From assembly GCA_012719445.1 (NCBI GenBank), contig JAAYAH010000129.1, positions 1-50,018 of the forward strand: a stretch of 50,018 nucleotides of DNA. Reading direction: 5' to 3'. Origin of the DNA: Actinomycetales bacterium. GTDB lineage: Bacteria > Actinomycetota > Actinomycetes > Actinomycetales > Kineosporiaceae. The position numbers were made by a program, and so were the translations under genes. Positions within the stretch are counted from its first letter, which is position 1; each line of letters opens with the position of its first letter. The notes under the pieces were generated by a model. That model did not search any database. It was not told the origin of the DNA and saw nothing but the letters and a program-made list of their open reading frames with translations. Below are positions 37,701 through 45,526 of this stretch, piece by piece.

Positions 37701-38954
37701 GGAGCTGAGGACGACCGCCTCCCTTCCACTGGCGGCGAGCAGGTTCAGGGTGCGCGCATCGGCGGCACCGAGGGCGGGGATGCCGAGGTCCAGCGCGGGG
37801 GCCGTGCCGAGGGACCGCCGGACCTGGGTGCGGGCCCTGCTGTCGGCGAGGGTGAGCAGCTCCGAGCTCGAGGCACTGGCCAGCGCGGTGAGGTCGGGAT
37901 CGCCCCACGGCAGGACGGAGATCCGTCGTCCCTGCCGGTCCAGGTCGAGCGCGGACAGGAAGGAGCGGGCGGCCGCACTCGCGACGGCGTCCGCCCCGGG
38001 AGGGCTGCCGGCTGTGGTCCCGGTGCCGTCGTCCCCGGCACCCTCCTGCCCGTCGTCCCCTGCGGTGCTGGTGGGGGGCGGGTCCGCGTCCTCGCTGTCC
38101 CCGGCGCCGGGAGTCGGTGCCGGGGTGGTGGCGGTGAGCAGCGAGGGGTCGAGGGCCTGGGTGACGTCCTCGCCCGAGGTCGTCCGGACCAGCCGGTTGA
38201 GCCGGCCGCCGGGGGCCAGCGACCGGGTCAGCGGCTCGCCGGGGATCGAGGCGTCACTGCTCCGGACGGCCGTGACGACGGGCACGAGGAGGGACAGTCG
38301 GGTCGGCACGAAGTCGCGGTCCGGGTACCAGATCACGAAGGTGCGGTGCAGGCCGACCCGGGCTGGGACGCCGTCGGGAGGCGTGCCGATCACCTCGACG
38401 GTGAGGCCGCGGGGACCGAAGGCGCTCACCCGGTCGGACAGACCGAGGACCGTCGCCGAGGTCCTCAGGGTGAAGGACCGGGTCGAGCCGGGGGCGAGGG
38501 TTGCGCCGAGGTCGGCGACGGCGCCGCGCACCGGGACCCCCGCCGGGTCCTGCGCCCCGGCCGCGGCCCACTCGGCGACGGCGGTCCGGCTGAGCAGCCG
38601 GGTGCCGGTCGTCAGCAGCCGGACCCTGACGTCGGTGAGGGTCCGGCCGGGGTGCGGGTTGGTCACCACCCCGCGCACCACGAGGGGACGACCGGGCGTC
38701 AGCGAGGTCGGGGCCACCTGGGTCAGGACGATCTCCAGGGGAAGTCCCGCGGTCCGTTGCGCCGGCAGTGCCGCGGGGGACGCCGGGGCCGGGCCCACCG
38801 CCACGGCCGCCGCTCCCGGGGCGGTCACCGTCGCCGGGACCGCGGGACGCGCCTCGACGGCGCTCCCCGCGACCACGGTGAGGCAGGCCGCAGCCGCCAG
38901 CACGGTGGCGATGCCCACGGTGAGCCGGACAGCGGGGCGGCGGCGACCGCTCAC
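34764..38954 (-). CDS. murJ: DUF6049 protein fused to lipid II flippase MurJ
   Basis: One uninterrupted 1396-codon frame contains two proteins that are separate genes in mycobacteria (Rv3909 and the MurJ part of Rv3910). It starts at GTG 38954, overlapping mutT4 by four bases. Residues 1-35 form a signal or anchor segment (LTVGIATVLAAAACLTVVAG). A large extracytoplasmic DUF6049 part follows and ends in a membrane segment near residue 735 (GGTVILVLLLVAGLFRG). After a 110-residue charged cytoplasmic linker, MurJ starts near residue 862 with MRSSAVMAAGTLVSRVLGMV and runs about 535 residues with roughly 14 membrane spans, including NTVPNSLYMLLAGGVLNAV. MurJ exports lipid II for peptidoglycan synthesis. 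A GTG-ATG pair at about 36374 could start MurJ separately but lacks a clear ribosome site. Confidence 0.9.
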   Translation of the reverse strand: MSGRRRPAVRLTVGIATVLAAAACLTVVAGSAVEARPAVPATVTAPGAAAVAVGPAPASPAALPAQRTAGLPLEIVLTQVAPTSLTPGRPLVVRGVVTNPHPGRTLTDVRVRLLTTGTRLLSRTAVAEWAAAGAQDPAGVPVRGAVADLGATLAPGSTRSFTLRTSATVLGLSDRVSAFGPRGLTVEVIGTPPDGVPARVGLHRTFVIWYPDRDFVPTRLSLLVPVVTAVRSSDASIPGEPLTRSLAPGGRLNRLVRTTSGEDVTQALDPSLLTATTPAPTPGAGDSEDADPPPTSTAGDDGQEGAGDDGTGTTAGSPPGADAVASAAARSFLSALDLDRQGRRISVLPWGDPDLTALASASSSELLTLADSRARTQVRRSLGTAPALDLGIPALGAADARTLNLLAASGREAVVLSSSTQPTRRTSVSATGGWTPTGRSTVSTPSGTLTGLLYDPVLSTQLARAGGTEAAAARQYLLADLAAITLERPYDVRHLLAMTPRGWDPDPAAVTATLSALRGAPWVELRPLTDLRTAGGADLDRVAPNTPKRTLAGRLPITHVLEVERAVERVEAFAPSLDSSPEVLSTARLQALSLVSQSWRGASPESLAEARKPLVTSADRLYDGVRVLRGSSRLVVNTKVPLPVRVVNDLPYPVELRVELRPRSGAVVPERTTRVVLQPRSQRSVTIPIKAVANGTTSAEVRLLAPGRTRAVLASTVIEIRVRRTWESRGLAGGTVILVLLLVAGLFRGVRRGQPRVATEGLRPVDDLTEARAEQAAREAGRAAREAQRAEFLRDFPVPPGRRGALLEDQTVTDVVGGASGPPTRQLPAIRDLPRDRHGAGDDGPGDGDADGPGASTAGVMRSSAVMAAGTLVSRVLGMVRSVLLAWAIGETLGGAADAFQIANTVPNSLYMLLAGGVLNAVLVPQIVRASLRPDGGREYVDRLVTVSLSLLTVVTVLVTAAAPLLVRLYSSSTWPRETLVLSVSFALVCLPQVFFYGLYTLLGQILNARGSFGPYMWAPVLNNVVAIAGLVSFVAVFGADDRRPADWSVQMILFLAGTATLGVASQAIVLVPVLRRIGFRWRPRWGFRGVGLGTASGIAGWTFAALLAGQLGYIVTSKVVTYAGVLAAAEDHVARGRFVYDEAFLLFMLPHSLVTVSLATAFFTRMAAAAARRRTDDLRADLSLSLRTTGVATVLSTAVFLALGTELAHSLFLGNSRSFTTGVALTAAAMAMGLVPFSAQYLMQRVFYSLEDARTPFWIQVVTVLVWTAGNLVSAAVLPGRLIIVGVGAAMSVANLVGAGLCLLLLHRRIGAVDGRRILAVHLRLVPAAVIAGTAAWGVSRLVLGILGEGRPGSATALACGLVVIVAGYVGLLRLFRVSELTDLVVPVLARLRRG

Positions 38955-39427
38955 GCGCCGTCCGGCAGCCGGGTCGAGGCCTCCCTGGCGATCCGTCGCT
39001 CGTTGGGGAACGCCAGCAGGGTGGTCAGTTCGTCCAGCGGGACCCAGGCGACGTCGATGGCCTCCCGGTCGGGATCGCCCTCGATGCTCAGCGTCCCGCC
39101 GATGGCCTCGAGCAGGAAGTGGTGCACCGACTTGTGCACCCGCTTGCCGTCGACGGAGAACCAGTAGTCGATGGTGCCGAGGGACGAGACCACCCGGCCG
39201 GAGATCCCCGTCTCCTCGTGGATCTCCCGGATCGCCGCCTCCTCCGGGGACTCCCCGTCCTCCAGGTGACCCTTGGGGAGGCACCACTCGACGCGGCCCG
39301 CCCGGTTCACCCGCGCGATCACCGCGGCGCTCGGCGGGTCGGCGAGCAGGTCGACGACGAGCCCACCCGCTGACGTCTCCTCGACCGTCGGCACAGCGCG
39401 ACGGCCGGAGGGTCGGGGGCGGGGCAT
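38951..39427 (-). CDS. mutT4: Nudix hydrolase (MutT4-like)
   Basis: A 158-residue Nudix hydrolase, expected to cleave a nucleoside diphosphate linked to another group. The full Nudix box GHLEDGESPEEAAIREIHEE-TG is at about residues 53-75, matching G-x5-E-x7-R-E-U-x-E-E-x-G-U. The start is ATG 39427. The order mutT4-DUF6049-murJ and the divergent CCA-adding gene match Rv3908 and its neighbours. Substrate is not evident. Confidence 0.9.
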   Translation of the reverse strand: MPRPRPSGRRAVPTVEETSAGGLVVDLLADPPSAAVIARVNRAGRVEWCLPKGHLEDGESPEEAAIREIHEETGISGRVVSSLGTIDYWFSVDGKRVHKSVHHFLLEAIGGTLSIEGDPDREAIDVAWVPLDELTTLLAFPNERRIAREASTRLPDGA

Positions 39428-39618
39428 GCTGTCACTGTAACTACTCCCGCACGTGGCGGTGCCGGACGCGCTGTACCTCGGGACGCGGTGGCTCCGCTCG
39501 CGTCCCGGCAGAGGCTACCCGCAGCGGGTCGGGTGCGGAGGTCGGTGGGATCACGGTCGTCCGGTCGTCCCGGGCGGGCACGGCGGGTGGTGCGGGGCGT
39601 CTGGCAGGCTAGGCGTCC

Positions 39619-41094
39619 GTGTCCGCGACTCCCGTCCCCACGGAGGAGGCCCGTCGCCGCCTGGTCACGGCGCTGGTCGACCTGAACCCGCTGCTGTCCG
39701 AGCTCGGAGGCCGTTTCCACGCCGCAGGGCACCGCCTGGCCCTGGTCGGCGGCCCGGTGCGGGACGCCCTGCTGGGACGGCAGGCCCCGGACCTCGACTT
39801 CACCACCGACGCCCGCCCGGACACGACGTCCCGGCTGCTCCGCCGCTGGGCGGACGCCCACTGGGAGATCGGCAAGGACTACGGCACGATCGGCGCCCGG
39901 AAGGGCGACGTCGTCGTCGAGGTGACCACCTACCGCAGCGAGAGCTATGACCCCGCGTCCCGTAAGCCCGAGGTCACCTACGGGGACACCCTGGAGGGCG
40001 ACCTGGGCAGGCGGGACTTCACCGTCAACGCGATGGCCGTCGAGCTCCCGGCGTTGACCTTCGTCGACCCCTTCAACGGGTTGACGGACCTGGCCGCCGG
40101 CCGGTTGCGGACCCCGGGGACCGCGCAGGACTCCTTCACCGACGACCCGCTCCGGATGATGCGGGCGGCCCGGTTCTCCGCGCAGTTGGGGTTCGACGTC
40201 GTCCCCGAGGTCGAGGCCGCGATGCGGGAGCTGGGCGAGCGGATCCGCATCGTCTCCGCGGAGCGGGTCCGGGTGGAGCTGGAGAAGACCCTGCTGGCGG
40301 CGGCTCCCCGCCGGGGGCTGGAGCTGCTGGTGCGCACCGGGCTGGCCGACCACGTGCTGCCCGAGCTCCCGGCGCTGCGGCTGGAGATCGACGAGCACCA
40401 CCACCACAAGGACGTCTACGAGCACACCCTGACCGTGCTGGAGCAGGCCATCGCCCTGGAGGACGGTCCGGACGGTCCGGTCCCCGGCCCGGACCTCGTG
40501 CTGCGGCTGGCCGCGCTGCTGCACGACATCGGCAAGCCCGCCACGCGCCGGTTCGAGCCCGGTGGCGGGGTGAGCTTCCACCACCACGAGCTGGTCGGGG
40601 CGAAGCTCACCGCCCGCCGGATGAGGGCGCTCCGGTTCGACTCGGCCACCGTCAAGCAGGTCGCCCGCCTGGTCGAGCTGCACCTGCGTTTCCACGGGTA
40701 CGGGGACGGCGAGTGGACCGACTCGGCGGTGCGCCGCTACGTCGCCGACGCCGGACCGTTGCTGGACCGGCTGCACAAGCTCACCCGCTCGGACTGCACG
40801 ACCCGCAACCGGCGCAAGGCCCAGCGGCTCGCCGCCGCCTACGACGACCTGGAGACCAGGGTCGCCCGGCTGCGTGCCGAGGAGGAGCTGGCCGCCGTCC
40901 GGCCGGATCTCGACGGCAACGCGATCATGGAGATCCTCGGCATCCCGCCGGGCCGGGTCGTCGGCGAGGCGTGGAACCACCTCAAGGAGCTGCGCCTCGA
41001 CCACGGGCCGCTCGGCCAGGAGACCGCCCGCGAGGAGCTGTTGCGCTGGTGGGCCGACCGGCAGGCTGCGGTGGGTGAGGAGGGGCGGTCGTGA
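39619..41094 (+). CDS. pcnA: CCA tRNA nucleotidyltransferase / polynucleotide adenylyltransferase
   Basis: A 491-residue class II nucleotidyltransferase that adds or repairs the 3' CCA of tRNAs. The catalytic head shows LALVGGPVRDALLGRQAPDL followed by DFTTDARPDT, with GDLGRRDFTVNAMAVELP and DDPLRMMRAARFSAQLGF. A C-terminal HD domain follows (ALLHDIGKPATRRF, HHHELVGAKLTARRM), as in mycobacterial PcnA (Rv3907). The start is GTG 39619. The divergent 191-bp gap to mutT4 holds both promoters. It overlaps the next gene by four bases. Confidence 0.96.
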   Translation: MSATPVPTEEARRRLVTALVDLNPLLSELGGRFHAAGHRLALVGGPVRDALLGRQAPDLDFTTDARPDTTSRLLRRWADAHWEIGKDYGTIGARKGDVVVEVTTYRSESYDPASRKPEVTYGDTLEGDLGRRDFTVNAMAVELPALTFVDPFNGLTDLAAGRLRTPGTAQDSFTDDPLRMMRAARFSAQLGFDVVPEVEAAMRELGERIRIVSAERVRVELEKTLLAAAPRRGLELLVRTGLADHVLPELPALRLEIDEHHHHKDVYEHTLTVLEQAIALEDGPDGPVPGPDLVLRLAALLHDIGKPATRRFEPGGGVSFHHHELVGAKLTARRMRALRFDSATVKQVARLVELHLRFHGYGDGEWTDSAVRRYVADAGPLLDRLHKLTRSDCTTRNRRKAQRLAAAYDDLETRVARLRAEEELAAVRPDLDGNAIMEILGIPPGRVVGEAWNHLKELRLDHGPLGQETAREELLRWWADRQAAVGEEGRS

Positions 41095-41438
41095 CCGACG
41101 GCGGGCGCGAGGGCACCCTGACCGAGCTGAGCGTCGACGTCGCCGGGCGGGTCGTCGTCCTGCACGTCCACCTGCGGCTCGGGCAGGTCGAGGCGGAGCA
41201 CGTGCTGCGGCTCGAGGAGGTCGGCGAGCTGGTGCTCGACACCCCGGCGCCCGCTCCGTGGGCCTCCGCCGCGCTGACCGGGCTGCGGTCGGCCGTCGAC
41301 CCCGGCACCGGCGAGTGGGTCGTGGAGCTCGTGCTGTGGGACCCCGGGACCCGGTTGCGGGTCCGCTGCGCCACCGTCCGCCTGGACGGCATGCCGGTCG
41401 ACCCGACCCGCGACGCCGCGAGCCTGCCGTCGATGTGA
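41091..41438 (+). CDS. Small hypothetical protein coupled to pcnA
   Basis: A 115-residue protein I do not recognise. Its GTG overlaps the pcnA stop (GTGA), so it is probably translated with pcnA. There is no signal peptide or membrane segment. The sequence is acidic to neutral with alternating hydrophobic strands (GRVVVLHVHLRLGQVEAEHV, WVVELVLWDPGTRLRVRCAT), suggesting a small beta-rich domain. No function is proposed. Confidence 0.65.
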   Translation: MTDGGREGTLTELSVDVAGRVVVLHVHLRLGQVEAEHVLRLEEVGELVLDTPAPAPWASAALTGLRSAVDPGTGEWVVELVLWDPGTRLRVRCATVRLDGMPVDPTRDAASLPSM

Positions 41439-41443
41439 TCGTC

Positions 41444-41459
41444 CCCCCGGGTCCGGGGG
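41444..41459. terminator. Compact GC hairpin between converging genes
   Basis: CCCCCG (41444-41449), loop GGTC, and CGGGGG (41454-41459) form a six-base stem six bases after the stop of the pcnA-linked gene and before the M23 gene that converges on it. There is no T-run. Confidence 0.45.
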
Positions 41460-41481
41460 ATGGGGGCCAGGGGATCTCGGA

Positions 41482-42315
41482 TCAGGGGGCCTCGGCGGGA
41501 CAGCCGTGCTCGGACTCCCAGGCGGTGACCGCCCGGGCCGGGTTCCGGTGCTCGCCGTCGCGCCACGACCGCAGGTAGGGGTACGGGGAGACGACGCCGC
41601 GCCGGAGCCACCAGTCGTCACCGCCGGAGCACACCGGGCTGATGCCGAAGTGGACGTGGCACGGGGTGCTGCGGGCGTTCCCGGTGCGGCCGACCCGACC
41701 CAGCCGGGTTCCGGCGCTCACCCGGTCGCCGGGAGCCAGTCCGCGGGTCACCGAGGACAGGTGGCTGCCGTAGTAGCGCACCCCGTCGTCACCGAGCAGG
41801 GAGACGAACAGGCCGCCCCGCACGGCGGGGTCGTTCTCGGCGGGGTCCCAGACGTCCTTGCGCCCGAGTTCGAGCACCGTTCCGCCGATCGGGGCCAGGA
41901 AGCCGTCCCCACACGGGGCGAAGATGTCGGTGGCCGGGTAGTCGTGGTGGGCCTTGCCGAAGGAGGCGTGCCCGGCCGGGTCGATCGGGAAGACGTACCG
42001 GGGCGACGTCGACGCGTCACCCCCGGTCGGCGTCGGGGTGGCCGTCGTGCCCTGGGCGGGCGTCCCGGTGGTTGCCGTCCCGCTCCCGGAGCCGGTCGGG
42101 CCAGGGGCGGACGTGCTCGCGCGCCGGTCGGCGTCGTCCCCGGTCCCGCCGCGTCCCTCACCCGCGCAGCCGGTGAGGGTGACGACCACGGTGACGACGA
42201 GACAGACCACGACGCCGGGGACCACGGGGAGGGCCCGAGGTCCGGTCTCGGCCCGGGGCCCCGAGGGGCGGCCGGTGTCGCGCGGGTGACGGGACGAACC
42301 CGTTGGCCAGGACAT
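41482..42315 (-). CDS. M23-family peptidase-like lipoprotein
   Basis: A 277-residue exported lipoprotein with a LytM/M23 domain. A basic N-terminus is followed by a hydrophobic core and a lipobox ending VVTLTGC-AG near residue 50. A Thr/Pro/Gly-rich linker leads to the M23 domain (about residues 105-245) with AHHDYPATDIFAPCGDGFLA and STPCHVHFGISP. The metal-ligand patterns H-x3-D and H-x-H appear intact, so it may be an active endopeptidase acting on peptidoglycan cross-links. The start ATG 42315 lacks a clear ribosome site, and an internal GTG is possible. It lies directly downstream of the STAND regulator on the same strand. Confidence 0.85.
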   Translation of the reverse strand: MSWPTGSSRHPRDTGRPSGPRAETGPRALPVVPGVVVCLVVTVVVTLTGCAGEGRGGTGDDADRRASTSAPGPTGSGSGTATTGTPAQGTTATPTPTGGDASTSPRYVFPIDPAGHASFGKAHHDYPATDIFAPCGDGFLAPIGGTVLELGRKDVWDPAENDPAVRGGLFVSLLGDDGVRYYGSHLSSVTRGLAPGDRVSAGTRLGRVGRTGNARSTPCHVHFGISPVCSGGDDWWLRRGVVSPYPYLRSWRDGEHRNPARAVTAWESEHGCPAEAP

Positions 42316-42372
42316 CCCGCCGAGAGTACAGCCCGCAGGAGCGGATCTGATCTTGATGGCGGTTCGGGGCCC

Positions 42373-45318
42373 TCACGAGCCGGTCGCCGAGCCGGCTCCT
42401 GAGGTCGCTCCCACCGCTCCCACCGCGTCCGCGGTGTGCGCCGGGTGATCGGCCAGCAGGTGCGCCAACTCCGCCTCGACGTTCACGGCCTCGCCGGGGC
42501 CGAGCCGGTGGAGGATCCGCGCCGCCTGGCGGCACACCCGCGCCACCTCCTCGGCGTCGCCGTCGGCGCGGGCACAACGGGCGAGACCGAGGAGAGCGTG
42601 CGCCCGTTCCCGGGGGAGGTCGAGTTCCGCGGCCAGATCCAGGGACCGCAGGTGGCACGCCTTGGCCCGGTCCGGTCGGCCGAGAACCGCGTGGGTGATG
42701 CCGAGCTCGTTGAGGGTCTCGGCCTCGTCCCCGTCGTCACCGAGAGCGCGGTACACGTCCAGGGCCTCGCCGAGCTCCTGGACCGCCTGCTGCAGCTCCC
42801 CGTTCTCGCGGAGCGCGGCACCGAGGTAGAGCAGGCAACCGGCCTCCCCCCGTCGGTACCCGATCGCGCGGGCCAGGTCGAGGGCCTCCCGCTGGTCCCG
42901 GATTCCCTGCTCGTGCTCGCCCAACCGGCTGCGCACGTATCCGAGGAAGTTCAGGGTCATGATCTGACTGTTCCGGTCACCGCTGCGGCGGGCGATCTCG
43001 ACGGCCTCGAGCAGGGTCCCTCTCGCCGCCTCGTGATCCCCCGCCAGCCGCTGAACGTCCCCGAGGAAGCCGAGCATCACCGCCACCCGGTGGGTGTTGC
43101 CGAGGTCGCGGTGGAGGGCGAGGGCCTGTCGTTGGCACCGCTCGGCGCGCCCGTGCTCGCCGATCCGGGACAGCACCCCGCCGAGGATGCTGAGGGCGTC
43201 GGCCTGCCCGTACCGGTCACCACTGGCCCGGGTGAGGTCGAGGGCCTGTTCGAGGACCTGTGCCGCACCGGTGCAGTCGGTCGCGAGCCGGCGCGTGTCG
43301 CCGAGCAGGGTGAGGACGTCGGCCTGCCCCCGTCGGTCGTCGAGGGCGCGGTACAGGTCGAGTGCCTCCCCGAGGGCCCGCTCGGCGGCGGGGAAGTCGT
43401 CGAGGGCGTACCGCACCCGTCCGTGCCCACCGAGGGCGTCGGCCTGCCCGTGCCGGTCGTCGAGGGCGCGGTACAGGTCGAGTGCCTCCCCGAAGGCCCG
43501 CTCGGCGCCTCGGTAGTCGTCGACCAGGTAGCAGGAGTTCGCCAGGTCGGTCAGGGCGGCAGCCTCGTGCCACCGGTCGCCGAGGCTCCTGGCCGCGTGC
43601 ACCGCGGCGGTGTGCCGTTCGACGGCCCGGTCCCAGGGGCCGTCGAGCCACAGCAGTCCGGTGACCGCCGCGGTGAGCCCGACCACCCGCCGCGGGTCCG
43701 TGGCCCGGGTCAGGCAGGCCAGCAGGTTGGGGAGCTCGGTCCGGCCCCAGGCCAGGGCCATGACCTGGTCACCGAGCTCCGGCAACGCCATCCGGTCGGG
43801 CTCGTCGATCCGGTCGGGTTCGGAGGCTCCGGCGGTGGCCGCCGACTCGGCCGGGAGGGAGACGGCCCGGGGCACCGCCCAGGTCCGGCGGCCGGTGGCG
43901 TGGTGCGCTGCGACGGCGGCCCGTCGGTAGTACTCCGACAACCGGTCGACCGCCCGGTCGCGCTCCGGGGCGGACTCCTCCCGGGATGCGAGGTCAAGGG
44001 CGTAGTCCCGGATGAGGTCGTGCATGGTGTAGCGGCGATAGCCGTGCTCCACGAGCAGGTGGTCGCCGTGCAGGCCGTCGAGGTGGTGACCGGCCTCGGT
44101 GACCGGCAGGCCGGTGAGGGCCGCCGCGGCGTGGGCGTCGAACTCGACCCCCGGGTGCAGGCCCAGGTACCGGAGGGTGCGCTGCCGGTCCGGCGGGAGG
44201 TGGGCGTAGGACAGGTCGAACGCGGCCGAGACGGTCCTGCTCTCCGCGGAGATGCTCAGCAGCCGGGCCCGGGTCTCGGTGATCAGGTCGCGCAGGGTCC
44301 ACGCCTGGTGCTTGGTCGCGACGCGGGCCAGCAACGAGATCGCCAGTGGAAGCCGACTGCACACCTCGACCAGTTCCGCCACCGCGTCGGGGTCGGTCAT
44401 GGTGTGCGGGGCCAGTCGGAGGAACATCAGCTTCGCCTGGTCGGGAGACAGGACGTCGAGGGGGACCTGGGTCACCGCACCCGGCAGGTCGCCGAGATGC
44501 CGGCGGCTGGTCACCAGGACCAGGCAGTGCGGGCTGGTGGGCAGCAGCGGGACGACCTGGTCGCTGCTCGCGGCGTTGTCCAGCACCAGCAGCACCCGTC
44601 GGGTCGCCGTCCGGTCGCGCCACAGCAGCGACCGGCCCTCCAGGTCCTCGGGCAGGTGCCGGGGGTCCACCCCGTCACCCATCAGCAGGGTCGCCAGGGC
44701 ATCCGTCGCCGCGACGGGGCGCTGACCGGGGGTGTGGGCGTGCAGGTCGAGGAACCACTGTCCGTCGGGGAAGCGTCGGGCCATTCGGTGGGCGACGTGG
44801 ACAGCCAACGCGGTCTTGCCGACGCCGGGCATGCCGTCGATCGCGTGGATCGTCACCATGCTGCCGGAGTCGAGTCTGCCGGCCGCGAGGTCGCCGATGA
44901 CCCGCACCTGCCGCCGGCGGCCGGTGAACGCGACAGCGTCCGCCGGGAGGGTGCAGCGCAGCGCGGCGGTCGAGTTGGTCGCGGTCCGTCGGCCGAGGCG
45001 CCGGGCGGCCAGGTCACGCATCAGGTCCCGGTGTGCCAGACGCCATCCGCTGAGGTCGAGGCGGGCCAGGTCGCCCGGCGGCGTGCCGCTGTGCACGGCG
45101 CAGGCCCGGACGAAGGTCTCGACGAACTCCCAGTTCGGGCGGCTCGTCCCGGCCAGCTTGTCCGCGATCGACGCCCGCCCGTACCGGTGCCCGAGCTTCT
45201 CGGTCAGCGTCTCCAGTGCGCGTAGTGACGGGGCGCCCGCCCCCCCGCGGCATTCCCGGAGCAGTCCGGCGAACCGGGGCAACGGGTCGGCGTCGTTCAC
45301 CCGAGATGGTTCCGGCAC
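42373..45318 (-). CDS. STAND (NB-ARC) ATPase with N-terminal helix-turn-helix-like domain and TPR repeats
   Basis: A 981-residue signal-transduction ATPase of the type common in actinomycetes. Residues 1-80 resemble a helix-turn-helix-like domain (LRALETLTEKLGHRYGRASI). The NB-ARC part has a P-loop GMPGVGKTAL at residues 162-171, Walker B VLLVLD at 242-247, LVLVTSRRHLGDLPG, and SRLPLAISLLARVA. From about residue 590 there are at least nine tetratricopeptide repeats of 40 residues, some nearly identical at DNA level (ALDLYRALDDR units at 43320-43500). There is no SARP-type OmpR domain, so it is not AfsR. The signal and target are unknown; the M23 lipoprotein downstream may be in its operon. 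GTG 45318 is used; GTG 45300 is possible. Confidence 0.85.
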   Translation of the reverse strand: MPEPSRVNDADPLPRFAGLLRECRGGAGAPSLRALETLTEKLGHRYGRASIADKLAGTSRPNWEFVETFVRACAVHSGTPPGDLARLDLSGWRLAHRDLMRDLAARRLGRRTATNSTAALRCTLPADAVAFTGRRRQVRVIGDLAAGRLDSGSMVTIHAIDGMPGVGKTALAVHVAHRMARRFPDGQWFLDLHAHTPGQRPVAATDALATLLMGDGVDPRHLPEDLEGRSLLWRDRTATRRVLLVLDNAASSDQVVPLLPTSPHCLVLVTSRRHLGDLPGAVTQVPLDVLSPDQAKLMFLRLAPHTMTDPDAVAELVEVCSRLPLAISLLARVATKHQAWTLRDLITETRARLLSISAESRTVSAAFDLSYAHLPPDRQRTLRYLGLHPGVEFDAHAAAALTGLPVTEAGHHLDGLHGDHLLVEHGYRRYTMHDLIRDYALDLASREESAPERDRAVDRLSEYYRRAAVAAHHATGRRTWAVPRAVSLPAESAATAGASEPDRIDEPDRMALPELGDQVMALAWGRTELPNLLACLTRATDPRRVVGLTAAVTGLLWLDGPWDRAVERHTAAVHAARSLGDRWHEAAALTDLANSCYLVDDYRGAERAFGEALDLYRALDDRHGQADALGGHGRVRYALDDFPAAERALGEALDLYRALDDRRGQADVLTLLGDTRRLATDCTGAAQVLEQALDLTRASGDRYGQADALSILGGVLSRIGEHGRAERCQRQALALHRDLGNTHRVAVMLGFLGDVQRLAGDHEAARGTLLEAVEIARRSGDRNSQIMTLNFLGYVRSRLGEHEQGIRDQREALDLARAIGYRRGEAGCLLYLGAALRENGELQQAVQELGEALDVYRALGDDGDEAETLNELGITHAVLGRPDRAKACHLRSLDLAAELDLPRERAHALLGLARCARADGDAEEVARVCRQAARILHRLGPGEAVNVEAELAHLLADHPAHTADAVGAVGATSGAGSATGS

Positions 45319-45526
45319 CGGGACACCATAGACACCCCCGTGACCACGCCACGTCGGGATTCCGGGACCTCACAGGGAGCGGACGGCGCCGTCCGGCCTG
45401 TCCGGGATCTGTCCGGGATCAAGGCCGGACACCGCCTCCGACCGCCATGGTGACCCCTGGTCGTGTGCCGACCGGACGCAACGGTCGGCATCCGTGACAT
45501 CGAGGAACCGTCGAGCTGGGGACATC

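Noticed and set aside
34600-37908. 1102-codon open frame on the lower strand
   Set aside because: It is an out-of-register reading of the DUF6049-MurJ gene, with an Arg/Gly/Pro-rich translation and no domains.
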